Shown one piece after another: positions 1 through 8,518 of a stretch of 64,000 nucleotides of DNA. The notes under the pieces were generated by a model, which was given only the letters and a program-made list of their open reading frames with translations, searched no databases and was not told the DNA's origin. Within the stretch, counting starts at the first letter, position 1. Each line of letters starts with the position of its first letter. Origin of the DNA: Streptomyces sp. NBC_01788 (GTDB taxonomy: Bacteria > Actinomycetota > Actinomycetes > Streptomycetales > Streptomycetaceae). The stretch covers positions 3,534,001-3,598,000 of the forward strand of contig NZ_CP109090.1 in NCBI RefSeq assembly GCF_035917575.1, given 5' to 3'. Position numbers and translations under genes: made by a program.

Positions 1-1351
1 CGCCCCAGACTCCGGCGGCCATGATCAGCAGGATGACCAGGCCGAGCCACAGCTCCACGGTCACGACGGAGATCCGCAGCCGCGTCAGCCCGTACGCCTC
101 GACGTACATGCCCATGCGACGTACCGCCGAGGCGACCACGACCAGGGTGAGTGCGCAGAGGGTGCCGAGGACTCCTCGCACCAGGTTCCGGTCACCGGGC
201 CCGCGGCGCGGTGCCCAGCGCAGCGCGAAGACGATGACCAGGAGGGTGAGGAGCGTTGCGAACAGGAGTTGCCAGAAGCCCTGCCGCGCGTACTCGGAGT
301 AGGTCTGGCCGGTCTTGTCCAGGACGGCCTTGTACCCGCCGAAGAGGACGGCTAGCTGGATGGCGTTGAAGACGGCGAACAGCACGCACAGCACGAGCAG
401 GGGAAGCGCCCACTCAGCCCGGCCGCGGGCGCGGCCCGGGCTTGTCTTGAGGCTGTCCCACCGCAGAGGGGCGGCGGCGGTGTGAGCCGCCGCGAGGGCA
501 CCGAAGACCCCGAGGGCGAACAGCACCAGGCGCCAGGGGCCATCGCCGACGGACGTGTCCGGGACCATCCTGCTCAGCAGGTCGGCGAAGGCCGCGTCGG
601 CCCCGGCGAACAGTGCGCCGAAGACGAGGAGGAGCACAGCCGTCACTGCGAGGGCGCGCAGCGCGGAGCCCAGGCTGCCGGAGGCGTTGCCGGCACGGGT
701 GCGCACTCCTCGCCAGCCCCAGCGTGCGCCCTTGGGCAGCGAGTCGAGCAGTCCCAACGGGCTGAGGACGACGCCGGACCAGGTCCGCGAGCCGTGGAGG
801 GCAAGCGATGCGAGACCGATGGCGGTGGCCACGGCGAGGAGGGAAGGCCACTGGGCGGCGCGGACCGCCGGAACCAGCAGGAGGGCGAGTCCTCCGATGC
901 CCCAGGAGAGCGTCCAGGGACGGGCTTGTACCCGGCCTGCCTGGCGCGCGGCGAAGTAGGCGGTGACCGCGGCCGGCAGGGCGACGAGGAACAGGTTGGC
1001 GCCCATACCGTCGTTGAGCAGCACCATGCTGAGCACACCGGTGGCGAGTGCCGCCCAGAGGACGTCGGTGTTCACGGTGGAGGGCGGTTCGCGGCGCAGG
1101 TCGGGCAACGAGGGTTTGTAGGGGTAGGCGCCCGCGTACAGAGGGCTGGGAGGAGTGGGCGGAAGGTACGGCGGGTGCCCGGCGCTGACGGTTTCGCCGG
1201 GCCGCGTGTCCGTCGCCGCGCGCGACCTGCCCTCCGGTGGTGTTCCCGCCCGCTGTGCTCCCCCCGTTTCCGCGGCCTCTCGCTCAGGTATTCGCCCCGA
1301 CTGCCTGGACCGCTCGGGCGGTTCGGCGGGCACAGGTAATTTCTCTGTCAT
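1..1351 (-). CDS. DUF4173/DUF4153-like polytopic membrane protein, 3' end cut by window
   Basis: About 450 codons are visible, and the frame stays open to the left edge, so the C-terminus lies outside the window. The ATG at 1351 has a GGGAGGGGG ribosome site about 5 bases upstream. The first 85 or so residues are rich in Pro, Arg and Glu and look cytosolic. After them come many hydrophobic segments, beginning with VLWAALATGVLSMVLL. A conserved-looking stretch, TYSEYARQGFWQLLF, near residue 347 resembles DUF4173-type proteins common in Streptomyces. These have no firm biochemical role. The membrane location is clear from the sequence; the family name is from memory. Confidence 0.8.
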   Translation of the reverse strand, partial: MTEKLPVPAEPPERSRQSGRIPEREAAETGGAQRAGTPPEGRSRAATDTRPGETVSAGHPPYLPPTPPSPLYAGAYPYKPSLPDLRREPPSTVNTDVLWAALATGVLSMVLLNDGMGANLFLVALPAAVTAYFAARQAGRVQARPWTLSWGIGGLALLLVPAVRAAQWPSLLAVATAIGLASLALHGSRTWSGVVLSPLGLLDSLPKGARWGWRGVRTRAGNASGSLGSALRALAVTAVLLLVFGALFAGADAAFADLLSRMVPDTSVGDGPWRLVLFALGVFGALAAAHTAAAPLRWDSLKTSPGRARGRAEWALPLLVLCVLFAVFNAIQLAVLFGGYKAVLDKTGQTYSEYARQGFWQLLFATLLTLLVIVFALRWAPRRGPGDRNLVRGVLGTLCALTLVVVASAVRRMGMYVEAYGLTRLRISVVTVELWLGLVILLIMAAGVWG

Positions 1352-1592
1352 AGGACCCCCTCCCAACCGGCCCCAGAACGCCCGTACTTGGGCGCGTCGA
1401 GCGGGTACCGGTGTCGCTTGCGAAGCATGCCGCCATGATCGACAGGGCGGCGTGCCCGCAAGGGTAACGGGACCGGCGGGGACGTCCGCGCTCGCGCAGC
1501 TCCCGAAGGCATGGCGGATCCGGCCCGGGGCTCTCGCCGTGCTTCGGCCTCTCGGCGCAACCGGGGGGCAGGTTCGGAGAGTCGTACCCGCC

Positions 1593-2210
1593 GTGGCAGA
1601 AGAACGTGCAGAGCGCAGCCTGATGTTGTCGCCCGCCGCCTCTACGGCAGTGGGCATCGGCGGTCTGACCATCGCCGCCGTGGCGAGTTGGAGCAGCCTC
1701 CTGCTGGTCGTGCAGGGGCGGGTGATCCCCGGCTGGGTCGTGAGTGCGGTTGTCCTTGTCCTGTCGCTCGTTCTCCGACGGTCCCTCATCCGGAGCGGCG
1801 GCACGGCGGGCGCTTCGAGGCTCCCGCAGAAGCGGGCCGCGTGGGCTCGGCTGGGGAGCATTCTGCTGATCACCGCGGCGGTGCTCGGCACGGCAGGGGG
1901 AGCGGCCGACGACCTGATCTTCATCGCGAAATACCACGTGCTGCGCCCTGAGGGGCCGGGGGGCTGCACGGCCGTGGTGCGGGAGACGTCCTTTCTCATG
2001 ATCGGCAATGGCGAGGCGTACGCGGTGGGGCGCACCGGCCTGGCCCTGGGCAAGTCGGGGTCGTGGACGGTCGACGACGGTTACCGGCCCGTCGACGCAG
2101 GTACGTACGAGTTGGTCTGGGGACGGGACGGCGGTCTTCTGCGAATCAGCGGTACGAGCACCGATCCGGTCATCCGTGGAGGATCGGCCGACATCGACTG
2201 CGGATGGTGA
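1593..2210 (+). CDS. small membrane protein of unknown function
   Basis: I do not recognise this 205-residue protein. It has three hydrophobic stretches: VGIGGLTIAAVASWSSLLLV, GWVVSAVVLVLSLVL and LGSILLITAAVLGTA. A basic loop lies between the second and third. The last 100 residues look soluble and contain two Cys (GGCTAV near the middle and DCGW at the very end), so an outside domain with a disulfide is possible. GTG 1593 was chosen because GGAGA lies 12 bases upstream; ATG 1623 is the alternative but has no ribosome site. The reading frame extends further upstream without coding character. It is divergent from the DUF4173-like gene across about 240 bases. Confidence 0.6.
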   Translation: MAEERAERSLMLSPAASTAVGIGGLTIAAVASWSSLLLVVQGRVIPGWVVSAVVLVLSLVLRRSLIRSGGTAGASRLPQKRAAWARLGSILLITAAVLGTAGGAADDLIFIAKYHVLRPEGPGGCTAVVRETSFLMIGNGEAYAVGRTGLALGKSGSWTVDDGYRPVDAGTYELVWGRDGGLLRISGTSTDPVIRGGSADIDCGW

Positions 2211-2261
2211 GGCCGGTCACCTGGACCGAGACTCGGACGCAAGGCTGATCCGCCAACTTCA

Positions 2262-2663
2262 CTACTGCGGAGGCTTTTTGGTGCGCCGGTGGATGACCGC
2301 CAGCCGTACGGAGTACGCCAGGCAGGCGACGGCCAGGACGGGCAGGACGACCACGGCCGGGTTCACCCAGCCCGGCACCATGTCGTAGCCCGCGTTGCAT
2401 TTGTCGTGCAGCGGGAACAACTGCGTTTCGTTGAGATGCGCACTGCGGTAGGCCTCGTCGTAGGTCTGGCCGGCGGAGTGGCAAGCCTCCGCCGGGTCCA
2501 GCGACGTTCCGGCCATAGCACCGACGAGCCAGGAGGCCACGGTCCCCAGCAGGAGCAGCACAGCGGTCCCGGCGAACCAGCCGGCACTGCGCCGCCACCG
2601 GCCACCGACCAGCAACCGGCCCCAGAACCAGAGCCCCAGCCCGACCAACACCACGAACAGCAA
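2262..2663 (-). CDS. membrane protein of unknown function, probably lacking its normal 5' end
   Basis: The protein has at least three hydrophobic segments (LLFVVLVGLGLWFWG, TAVLLLLGTVASWLVGAMAG, PAVVVLPVLAVACLAYSV). Between them lies a Cys-containing outside loop with ACHSAG and HDKCNAGYD. It ends in the basic tail HRRTKKPPQ. The loop sequence and codon use look like a real gene. No start with a ribosome site is visible. TTG 2663 or GTG 2654 would begin directly in a membrane helix, and an upstream start at 2747 would run antisense to the neighbouring gene. This suggests the original promoter and N-terminus are gone. No function can be assigned. Confidence 0.55.
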   Translation of the reverse strand: MLFVVLVGLGLWFWGRLLVGGRWRRSAGWFAGTAVLLLLGTVASWLVGAMAGTSLDPAEACHSAGQTYDEAYRSAHLNETQLFPLHDKCNAGYDMVPGWVNPAVVVLPVLAVACLAYSVRLAVIHRRTKKPPQ

Positions 2664-2667
2664 AGGT

Positions 2668-2940
2668 TTGCTGATCTGGGTCGGGCTCGCCCTGCTGTCC
2701 GGGCGGGTGTGGGGATGGAGGCTTTCCTGGATCCTCCCCCTGGTCACCCTCTTCCCGCTGACGTACTGGCAGGTCGACGGCCTGGGGCGGTTCCGGTGGT
2801 GGGACTGGACGGATCAGTCCGGATACTCGATTCCCTGCTGGGGGATCGCCATCGGCAGCCTGCTGGTGGGTGGGGGCGCGATGGCGCTGACTCCGTGGCG
2901 CGTTGCTCGGCTGCGGCGCGCATTCCAGCGGAACAGGTAG
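2668..2940 (+). CDS. small membrane protein, probably a 5'-truncated remnant
   Basis: The 90-residue product has a first hydrophobic segment around LIWVGLALLSGRVWGWRLSW, then ILPLVTLFPLTYW, a Trp-rich loop (GRFRWWDWTDQ) and a last helix GIAIGSLLVGGGAMAL before a basic tail. Codon use is typical of Streptomyces. The only start is TTG 2668, with no ribosome site and only four bases from the first possible codon of the opposite-strand gene. I therefore read it as the surviving 3' part of a larger gene. A terminator hairpin follows at 3005-3038. Family not recognised. Confidence 0.5.
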   Translation: MLIWVGLALLSGRVWGWRLSWILPLVTLFPLTYWQVDGLGRFRWWDWTDQSGYSIPCWGIAIGSLLVGGGAMALTPWRVARLRRAFQRNR

Positions 2941-3004
2941 CGGGCAAGGAAACCACCCGCGGTGTACGTGCTTTTCTGTTTTCCGGCGTGGGGCGGCTGT
3001 CGCG

Positions 3005-3038
3005 CCGGTACGGCCCCGGGGAGTCGGGGCCGTACCGG
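3005..3038. terminator. bidirectional terminator hairpin
   Basis: A perfect 13-base stem (3005-3017 with 3026-3038, CCGGTACGGCCCC and its complement) encloses an 8-base loop. It sits between the convergent ends of the genes finishing at 2940 and 3056. There is no T-run, which is normal for Streptomyces terminators. Confidence 0.75.
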
Positions 3039-3055
3039 TTCGGCTCAGCGGGTAG

Positions 3056-5029
3056 TCACTTGGTGAAGGCGAAGTACTTCCAGGCGCCGTGGGTCGTGGA
3101 GTTCACGTTGTCGCCGGAGGAGCCGTTGATGTACGACGAGCGCATGCGGGCGCGGATGCCGGACTCGCCCGGCGCCCCCAGGCTCACGGCCGACTTGCCC
3201 GCGGTACCGAGGGCGAAGTACTCGTAGCCCGAGTCGTACCACTTGCCCTGGTAGTACACCTGGAGCTGGAAGCGCTGCTTGCGGCCCGGGTAGTAGGTCA
3301 TGGTCGTGGTGAACAGCGGATCGGTCTTCTTGTGGAAGTAGTAGTACGTCGTGGAGCCGATCTTGCCCGTCTTGTACTGCTTGGAGACGGCGGTGGAGAC
3401 CTTCACCCGGGCGTACGCGGTCGACTTGACGGTCTTGGCGGCGTAGCGGGCGTCGCCGCCGAAGACGGCGCTGACGGTGGTGTCACGGGTCATGCTGACG
3501 GTCGCCGACAGGTTGCCCTTGGAGTTGACCTTGGCCGTCTTCAGCAGCTTCTTCGGCTTGTCGGGGCCGAAGGGGTCCGCGTAGATGGAGACGGTGCGGT
3601 TCTTGTACGTCGTGCCGAGGTGCGCCGTGAAGGTGACCTTCTTACCGTACGAGTACAGCTTGCCCTTGTTGTTCAGGGTCAGCGCGGCCGCCTTGCGGGA
3701 GACGTCCACCGCGCCCGAGGCAGAGGCGGGCATGTGGGCGGCGTCGCCCGCGTAGGTGACCTTGTAGGTGACCTTGCCGCCGGCGGGCGGGGCGTCCGTG
3801 AAGGAGAAGCTGCCGTCCGCCTTGGTCTTGACGGCGGCCAGCGCCTTGCCGCTCGGCGACTCGACGTCCGTGCGGGTCACCTTCAGCGCGGCGCCGGCGG
3901 CGGGGAGGCTCTTCGAGGTCAGTTTGCCCTTGACGGTGAGCGTCTTGGCGCGCTCCGACTTGGCGGGGGCCGATACCTTGAGGGTGGGCAGTTCCTTGGT
4001 GGGGTCGGTCAGGGCGCGCAGGGTGTGGACGCCGTAGGAGTTCACGGACACGGCGAAGATCCGGCTCGAGTCGGGCGCCCAGGCCAGCGCTCCGTCCACG
4101 AGGGTGTCGGCGCCGCTGTGGTTGCCGGTGTTGGGGAAGTCGTACTCCCGCACCGGCACCGGGTCACCGGGCCGGTGGATGTGGACGTCGGGCTCGTACC
4201 AGGAGAAGCTGCCGCCCGCGATGGTGCCGTCGGGCGCGACGCGCACGGCGTTCGGGTACGCGTCGATGGGGTAACCCGCCAGCTTGGTGAGGTTGGCGGT
4301 CGAATAGGCGCCGAGGCCGTAGCCGCCCCGGTCCGGCGAGCCCCACGAGGTGAGTACCTGACTGCCGTCGGGCGTCAGGTCCAGCTGCTTCACGCCGCTG
4401 CCCATGTCGCCCTCGGCGCGGAGGGTGGCGTCGTCGGCGGAGACGTCGTACACGGCGAGCCTGGAGCCGCTGCCCGCCACCAGGACGCCCGGGACGGCCG
4501 GGTCGGCGGCCAGCAGCGTTTCGGTGCTCGGGTAGGAGTCGTTGTCTCCGCGCTGGGCGAGGTGGACGACGGGTTCGGGGCCGGAGACGTCGAGCGAGCC
4601 GAAGTCGCCGCCGTAGGAGAACCAGATCCGGCCGTCCACCTCCTCCAGGTCGCCGGGCGCCGCGTCGACCGGGTAGCTCGCGGTCCGGGTGTACGTCCCC
4701 GTCTCCACCGAGACGATCCGGTTGTCGTTCTTCACGGCGGCGTACACCTCGCCGGAGTCGGCGGACAGCGCGAGGCCGGTCACGCCGGGGAGACCGGCGA
4801 GTGTCGCCTTCACGGTGCCCGAGTAGTCGGTGACGACGATCTTGCCGGCGGTCGGGTCGGAGATGTAGACCCGCTGGTGGACACCGTCCACGACCATGTC
4901 GCCGACCGAGTTCACCGGAAGGACCTTCGCGGAGTCGGCCGCCGCCGGACCCGCCATGCCCGTGGCCAGGGCCACGGAGCTGAACACGACCGCGAGTGCC
5001 GTCGCGGCCGAGATGCTACGCCTGCGCAC
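3056..5029 (-). CDS. secreted beta-propeller protein with Ig-like repeats
   Basis: The product is about 657 residues. The start chosen is GTG 5029, which gives a clean signal peptide: VRRRS, a hydrophobic core ATALAVVFSSVALA, then an AxA site near AAADSA. Residues of roughly 35-330 form repeated beta-blades (for example VGDMVVDGVHQRVYISDPTA and KIVVTDYSGTVKATLAGL) like YVTN/NHL-type propellers. Residues of about 345-560 look like three bacterial Ig-like units with Ala/Lys-rich linkers. The last 95 residues are Tyr-rich (GSTTYYYFHKKTD, YYQGKWYDSGY) and may be a wall- or surface-binding domain. It is probably an extracellular or cell-wall protein. The substrate is unknown and no catalytic motif was seen. 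Confidence 0.8.
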   Translation of the reverse strand: MRRRSISAATALAVVFSSVALATGMAGPAAADSAKVLPVNSVGDMVVDGVHQRVYISDPTAGKIVVTDYSGTVKATLAGLPGVTGLALSADSGEVYAAVKNDNRIVSVETGTYTRTASYPVDAAPGDLEEVDGRIWFSYGGDFGSLDVSGPEPVVHLAQRGDNDSYPSTETLLAADPAVPGVLVAGSGSRLAVYDVSADDATLRAEGDMGSGVKQLDLTPDGSQVLTSWGSPDRGGYGLGAYSTANLTKLAGYPIDAYPNAVRVAPDGTIAGGSFSWYEPDVHIHRPGDPVPVREYDFPNTGNHSGADTLVDGALAWAPDSSRIFAVSVNSYGVHTLRALTDPTKELPTLKVSAPAKSERAKTLTVKGKLTSKSLPAAGAALKVTRTDVESPSGKALAAVKTKADGSFSFTDAPPAGGKVTYKVTYAGDAAHMPASASGAVDVSRKAAALTLNNKGKLYSYGKKVTFTAHLGTTYKNRTVSIYADPFGPDKPKKLLKTAKVNSKGNLSATVSMTRDTTVSAVFGGDARYAAKTVKSTAYARVKVSTAVSKQYKTGKIGSTTYYYFHKKTDPLFTTTMTYYPGRKQRFQLQVYYQGKWYDSGYEYFALGTAGKSAVSLGAPGESGIRARMRSSYINGSSGDNVNSTTHGAWKYFAFTK

Positions 5030-5312
5030 AGTGATGGAACCCCCACAGAAGAAGCCCGGTTCTCGCCGGGCGGAAACGGACGGGCCGCGTGTCCCCCCGC
5101 GCACGGACTACGGGTGCGTGGACGCCGCCGAAGCAGCAGCGTATGGCATGTCAGTGACAATCGCCGACTAAAAATTCGGTGCCGCCCCCGGCCCCGGCCT
5201 GCGAGGACCGCGAACTCAGCGGTCTCGCGGGGCCTCTTCCTGGTTGCCGGGTCGATGAAGGTGGCCATCGGCACAGCCACCCGGTCACGCGCCCGTCCGG
5301 TCGCGGGACGCC

Positions 5313-6272
5313 TCAGCCCAGGGTGCGTACCGGGTTGCCGGCCAGGTAGGCCTGGATGTCTTCCACCGCGTCGCCGTAGTAGGTCGCGTAGTTGGCCTGC
5401 GAGACGTAGCCGAGGTGGGGGGTGGCGAGCAGGTGTGGGGCGGTGCGCATCGGGTGGTCGGCGGGGAGTGGTTCGACGTCGAACACGTCCACGCCGGCGC
5501 CGGCGATACGGCCCTCGTGCAGGGCGGCGAGCAGCGCGTCCTGGTCGACGACGGCGGCGCGGGAGGTGTTGATCAGGTAGGCGGTGGGCTTGAGGAGGGC
5601 GAGTTCGGTGGCTCCCAGCAGGCCGCGGGTGCGGTCGCTCAGCGCGAGGTGGACGGAGACGAAGTCGCTCGCCGACAGCAACTCCTCCTTGGAGGAGGCG
5701 AGTTCGACGCCTACCTCCTTGGTGCGGTCCTCGGTGAGATTCTGGCTCCAGGCGCTGACCCGCATCCCGAAGGCGAGGCCCACCTGTGCGACGCGGCTGC
5801 CGATCTTACCGAGGCCGAGCAGGCCGAGGCGGCGGCCCTGGAGGTCGGCGCCCACGGTGGACTGCCAGGGGCCGCCCTCGCGCAGCGCGTTGTTCTCGGT
5901 CACCAGGTTGCGGGCGAGGCCGAGCAGCAGCGCCCAGGTCAGTTCCACCGGCGGCGTGGAGGAGCTGCCGGTCCCGCACACGGTGACGCCGTGGCGCTCG
6001 GCGGCGGCGTAGTCGATGACCGAGTTGCGCATGCCGGAGGCGACGAGCAGCTGCAGGCGGGGCAGACGATCGAACAGCGTGGCCGGGAAGGGGATCCGCT
6101 CGCGCAGGGTGACGACGATGTCGAAGTCGGCGAGGACACCGGCGAGTTCGTTCTCGTCGGTGAGGTGCTCGCGGAACGTGACGATCTCCACCCGGTCCTC
6201 GACCGGGCTCCAGTCGGCGGAGGCGAGGGCGGCGTCCTGGAAGTCGTCGAGCACGGCGCAGCGCAGGGGCAT
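5313..6272 (-). CDS. D-2-hydroxyacid dehydrogenase family protein
   Basis: This 319-residue NAD(P)-dependent oxidoreductase resembles phosphoglycerate/glyoxylate reductase-type enzymes that interconvert 2-oxo and D-2-hydroxy acids. The Rossmann motif GLLGLGKIGSRVAQVG lies near residue 150. The catalytic Arg is in NTSRAAVVD, the Glu in VDVFDVEPLP and the His in LLATPHLGYVS, so the enzyme looks intact. ATG 6272 follows GGAGA at good spacing. It is divergent from the RraA-type gene over 161 bases, which suggests shared control and possibly a shared hydroxy-acid or oxo-acid route. The substrate cannot be read from the sequence. Confidence 0.88.
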   Translation of the reverse strand: MPLRCAVLDDFQDAALASADWSPVEDRVEIVTFREHLTDENELAGVLADFDIVVTLRERIPFPATLFDRLPRLQLLVASGMRNSVIDYAAAERHGVTVCGTGSSSTPPVELTWALLLGLARNLVTENNALREGGPWQSTVGADLQGRRLGLLGLGKIGSRVAQVGLAFGMRVSAWSQNLTEDRTKEVGVELASSKEELLSASDFVSVHLALSDRTRGLLGATELALLKPTAYLINTSRAAVVDQDALLAALHEGRIAGAGVDVFDVEPLPADHPMRTAPHLLATPHLGYVSQANYATYYGDAVEDIQAYLAGNPVRTLG

Positions 6273-6433
6273 GTCAGTGGTCTCCGTCGTCGTTCGTCGT
6301 TCGTGCTGATCAGGCTGCTCGATGACATCGCTGTCCGGCAAACCCGATGGACCACGCGCGACGAGCGCCCGTACTGTCGGGCGCGGGCCAGCCGGCCTCA
6401 GGGACGACCACACCCGAGACGATCAGAGGTGCC

Positions 6434-7090
6434 ATGACGGACGCCATGAAGGACGCCACCGGCCCCACCGCTCCCGCCGCCGGTTTCGCGGACATCCCGA
6501 CGACCACGCTGGCCGACCTCCTCGGCCGGGCGCAGGTCATGGACATCGGCGTCCGCCCACTGTGGTCGCCGGTGCCGCGCGTGGCCGGGCCGGCCTTCAC
6601 CGTGCGGTGCCCTCCCGGTGACAACCTCATGCTGCACGCGGCCATTCACCGTGCCGCCCCGGGCTCCGTCATCGTCGTCGAGTCCGGCGACCTGGACTAC
6701 GCCCTGGCGGGCGGCAACGTGTGCGCCGTGGCTCAGCGCCGCGGCGTCGCGGCCTTCGTGCTGGACGGTCTGATCCGCGATCTGGGCGAGGTCCGCGAGG
6801 CGGGCTTCCCCGTGTTCGCCCGGGGCGTCATCCCGATCCCGGGCGGCAAGAAGGCCGTGGAGCCGCTGAACACGGAGGTGACCTGCGGCGGGGCGAAGGT
6901 GAACGCCGGCGACGTCGTGGTCGCCGACGAGGAGGGCGTCGTGGTCGTCCCGGCCGCCCGCCGCGAGGAGATCCTCGCCGCCGCACGGGCGAAGCTGGCC
7001 AAGGAGGCGGACGAGACCCTCGACGCGTGGGAGGCGGCCCACCACGCCCGTGTCGAAGGGATCCTACGCGAGCAGGGCTTCGAGGAGTGA
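6434..7090 (+). CDS. RraA-like / 4-hydroxy-4-methyl-2-oxoglutarate aldolase family protein
   Basis: The 218-residue protein shows the RraA/HMG-aldolase fold signature: a glycine-rich segment GGNVCAVAQRRGVAAFVLDG followed by LIRDLGEV. There the Arg-Asp pair normally binds the pyruvyl substrate and metal. Known members are either metal-dependent aldolases/decarboxylases of C4-C6 oxo-acids or inhibitors of RNase E (RraA). The retained RD pair, and the context beside a 2-hydroxyacid dehydrogenase, favour the enzyme. ATG 6434 has AGAGG at 6425. ATG 6446 is a less likely start. The C-terminal 40 residues are helical and charged. Confidence 0.85.
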   Translation: MTDAMKDATGPTAPAAGFADIPTTTLADLLGRAQVMDIGVRPLWSPVPRVAGPAFTVRCPPGDNLMLHAAIHRAAPGSVIVVESGDLDYALAGGNVCAVAQRRGVAAFVLDGLIRDLGEVREAGFPVFARGVIPIPGGKKAVEPLNTEVTCGGAKVNAGDVVVADEEGVVVVPAARREEILAAARAKLAKEADETLDAWEAAHHARVEGILREQGFEE

Positions 7091-7121
7091 CCTCCCGCGC
7101 GGGCCGCGTCTCCCGGCCGGA

Positions 7122-7862
7122 TCACATCGACGGGGTCCGGGCGTAGACCCCGCCCTCGGTGTCGAGGACGGTGACCCGGGACACGTAGTCCCAGGAGCCA
7201 CTGCCGGGCTTGACGTCGGCGACGGCGTACCAGGCGCCCCAACCCGGCTTGCCGGGCAGCTCGATGAGCTTGCCCCGCACCGTCCCGTCGGCCGTTTCGA
7301 CCTCGACGCTGGACGCGGTGCCCTTGCCGCCGTAGTACACACCGGAGAGGTAGACACGACTGCTGTCGCCCTCGGACTGCACTCCGACTCCGGGAGTGTT
7401 CCGATCGATGTTGCCGTCGACCACGCTCCGGAACTGCGGCTCGTCGGGCATGGAAGGCGTCGTCCAGTACTTGCCCTCCGCCGTGAGCCACAGCTCGAAG
7501 CCGGGGGCCGCCGTCACGTGTTCACCCGAGGCGACGACACGCGGCGTCGGGGCCGGAGCCGCCGAGGAGGCGGACGGCGAGGGCGAGACGGACGCGGGCG
7601 CCGCGGGAGGCGCGTCGTGGGCGGCGCCGGGTTCCGTGCCGCGCAGCACGACCACGGCCAGCGGGACCAGCAGCAGCCCGCATCCCGCGCCGAGTACGGC
7701 CGTCCGCCGCCTGAGCCGGATCCGCCGCCCTAGGCGCTCCACGTCCGCCAGCGGCAACGGGGAGGGCCTGAGCTCGTGTGCGGCCTCGGCCAGTGCCTGG
7801 CGCAGCCATGCGGCCTCGGTGTGTCCCGGACCTGATTCTGCTTCGGTTCTGGGGTGGTTCAT
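7122..7862 (-). CDS. single-pass membrane protein coupled to a sigma factor, possible anti-sigma/sensor
   Basis: The 246-residue protein has a cytoplasmic N-terminus of about 60 residues (helical, EAAWLRQALAEAAHELRPSP), one membrane helix (VLGAGCGLLLVPLAVVVL), a Pro/Ser/Ala linker and an outside domain of about 145 residues. Its ATG shares the A of the sigma-factor stop TGA (TGATG), so the two are translationally coupled. That layout is typical of sigma/anti-sigma pairs. The outside domain, from TPRVVASGEHVTAAPGFELW onward, is almost identical to the secreted protein at 8519-9145. I did not recognise a named domain. The anti-sigma role is inferred from position and topology, not from a zinc-binding motif, which is absent. 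Confidence 0.75.
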   Translation of the reverse strand: MNHPRTEAESGPGHTEAAWLRQALAEAAHELRPSPLPLADVERLGRRIRLRRRTAVLGAGCGLLLVPLAVVVLRGTEPGAAHDAPPAAPASVSPSPSASSAAPAPTPRVVASGEHVTAAPGFELWLTAEGKYWTTPSMPDEPQFRSVVDGNIDRNTPGVGVQSEGDSSRVYLSGVYYGGKGTASSVEVETADGTVRGKLIELPGKPGWGAWYAVADVKPGSGSWDYVSRVTVLDTEGGVYARTPSM

Positions 7863-8431
7863 CAGCTGGCTCCGGTGACGGGGTGGGAGCGGTCGGAGGC
7901 GGGGGATGCGGCGAAGGCCGCGAAGGCCGGGTGGGAGCGCAGAGCCGCGAGGCCGCGCCGCGCATGGGTCTTGACCGTTCCGAGCGAGCAGTCGAGCACC
8001 TCGGCGATGGCGGTTTCGGGAAGGTCCTCCCAGTAGCGCAGCACGAGCACCGTCCGCTGCCGGGCGGAGAGAGTGGCGAGCGCCTGCGTGACCGCGGCGC
8101 GGCGCTCGACGGACTCGGCGTGGCCGTTGTCCGGCTGATGCACCCGCTCGGGCAGGAACGGCATCAGCAGATGCGTGACCCGTCTTCTGCGGATCCGGCT
8201 GAGGTTGTTGTTGACGAGGGAGCGTCGTACGTAGAGGTCGACGTCGTCGGGCGGGATGCGCCCCCAGCGCGCGTACACCTTGGCCAGGGTGGTCTGCACG
8301 AGATCCTCGGCTTCGTGGTGGTCGCCGGTGAGCAGGACGGCGGTCCGTAGCAGACGGGTCCAGGCCGCACTGGCGTAGGCGGCGAAGTCGGTGCTCCCGG
8401 AGGAGCCTGCGAATCTCTCGTACTGCGGCAC
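7862..8431 (-). CDS. SigE-family (ECF-like) RNA polymerase sigma factor
   Basis: This is a 189-residue group IV-type sigma factor. Region 2 spans about residues 15-85 (TGDHHEAEDLVQTTLAKVYA, then VRRSLVNNNLSRIRRRR). Region 4 lies at about residues 115-172, with the helix-turn-helix PETAIAEVLDCSLGTVKTHA. It belongs to the Actinobacteria-specific SigE-like subfamily, not to S. coelicolor SigE itself. The start is GTG 8431 with a weak GGGA site. It is coupled to the membrane gene downstream. A terminator at 8486-8512 separates it from the secreted paralogue, so its promoter probably lies between 8432 and 8485. Confidence 0.9.
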   Translation of the reverse strand: MPQYERFAGSSGSTDFAAYASAAWTRLLRTAVLLTGDHHEAEDLVQTTLAKVYARWGRIPPDDVDLYVRRSLVNNNLSRIRRRRVTHLLMPFLPERVHQPDNGHAESVERRAAVTQALATLSARQRTVLVLRYWEDLPETAIAEVLDCSLGTVKTHARRGLAALRSHPAFAAFAASPASDRSHPVTGAS

Positions 8432-8485
8432 GAACGCGGTTCCCTGTGGGTCGGGTACGGGGAGGAATGGAGCCGGAGAGCTCCG

Positions 8486-8512
8486 GGGCGGGGGCCGCGC
8501 GGGCCCCCGCCC
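8486..8512 (-). terminator. terminator hairpin after the secreted paralogue
   Basis: An 11-base GC stem (GGGCGGGGGCC, 8486-8496, with 8502-8512) closes a 5-base loop just past the stop codon at 8519. It should limit read-through into the sigma-factor gene. Confidence 0.7.
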
Positions 8513-8518
8513 GGGAGG

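Noticed and set aside
3089..5572. 827-codon plus-strand open frame antisense to the beta-propeller gene
   Set aside because: It is Gly/Val/Arg-rich with no domain pattern, while the opposite strand has a signal peptide and clear repeats. Long antisense frames are normal in high-GC DNA.
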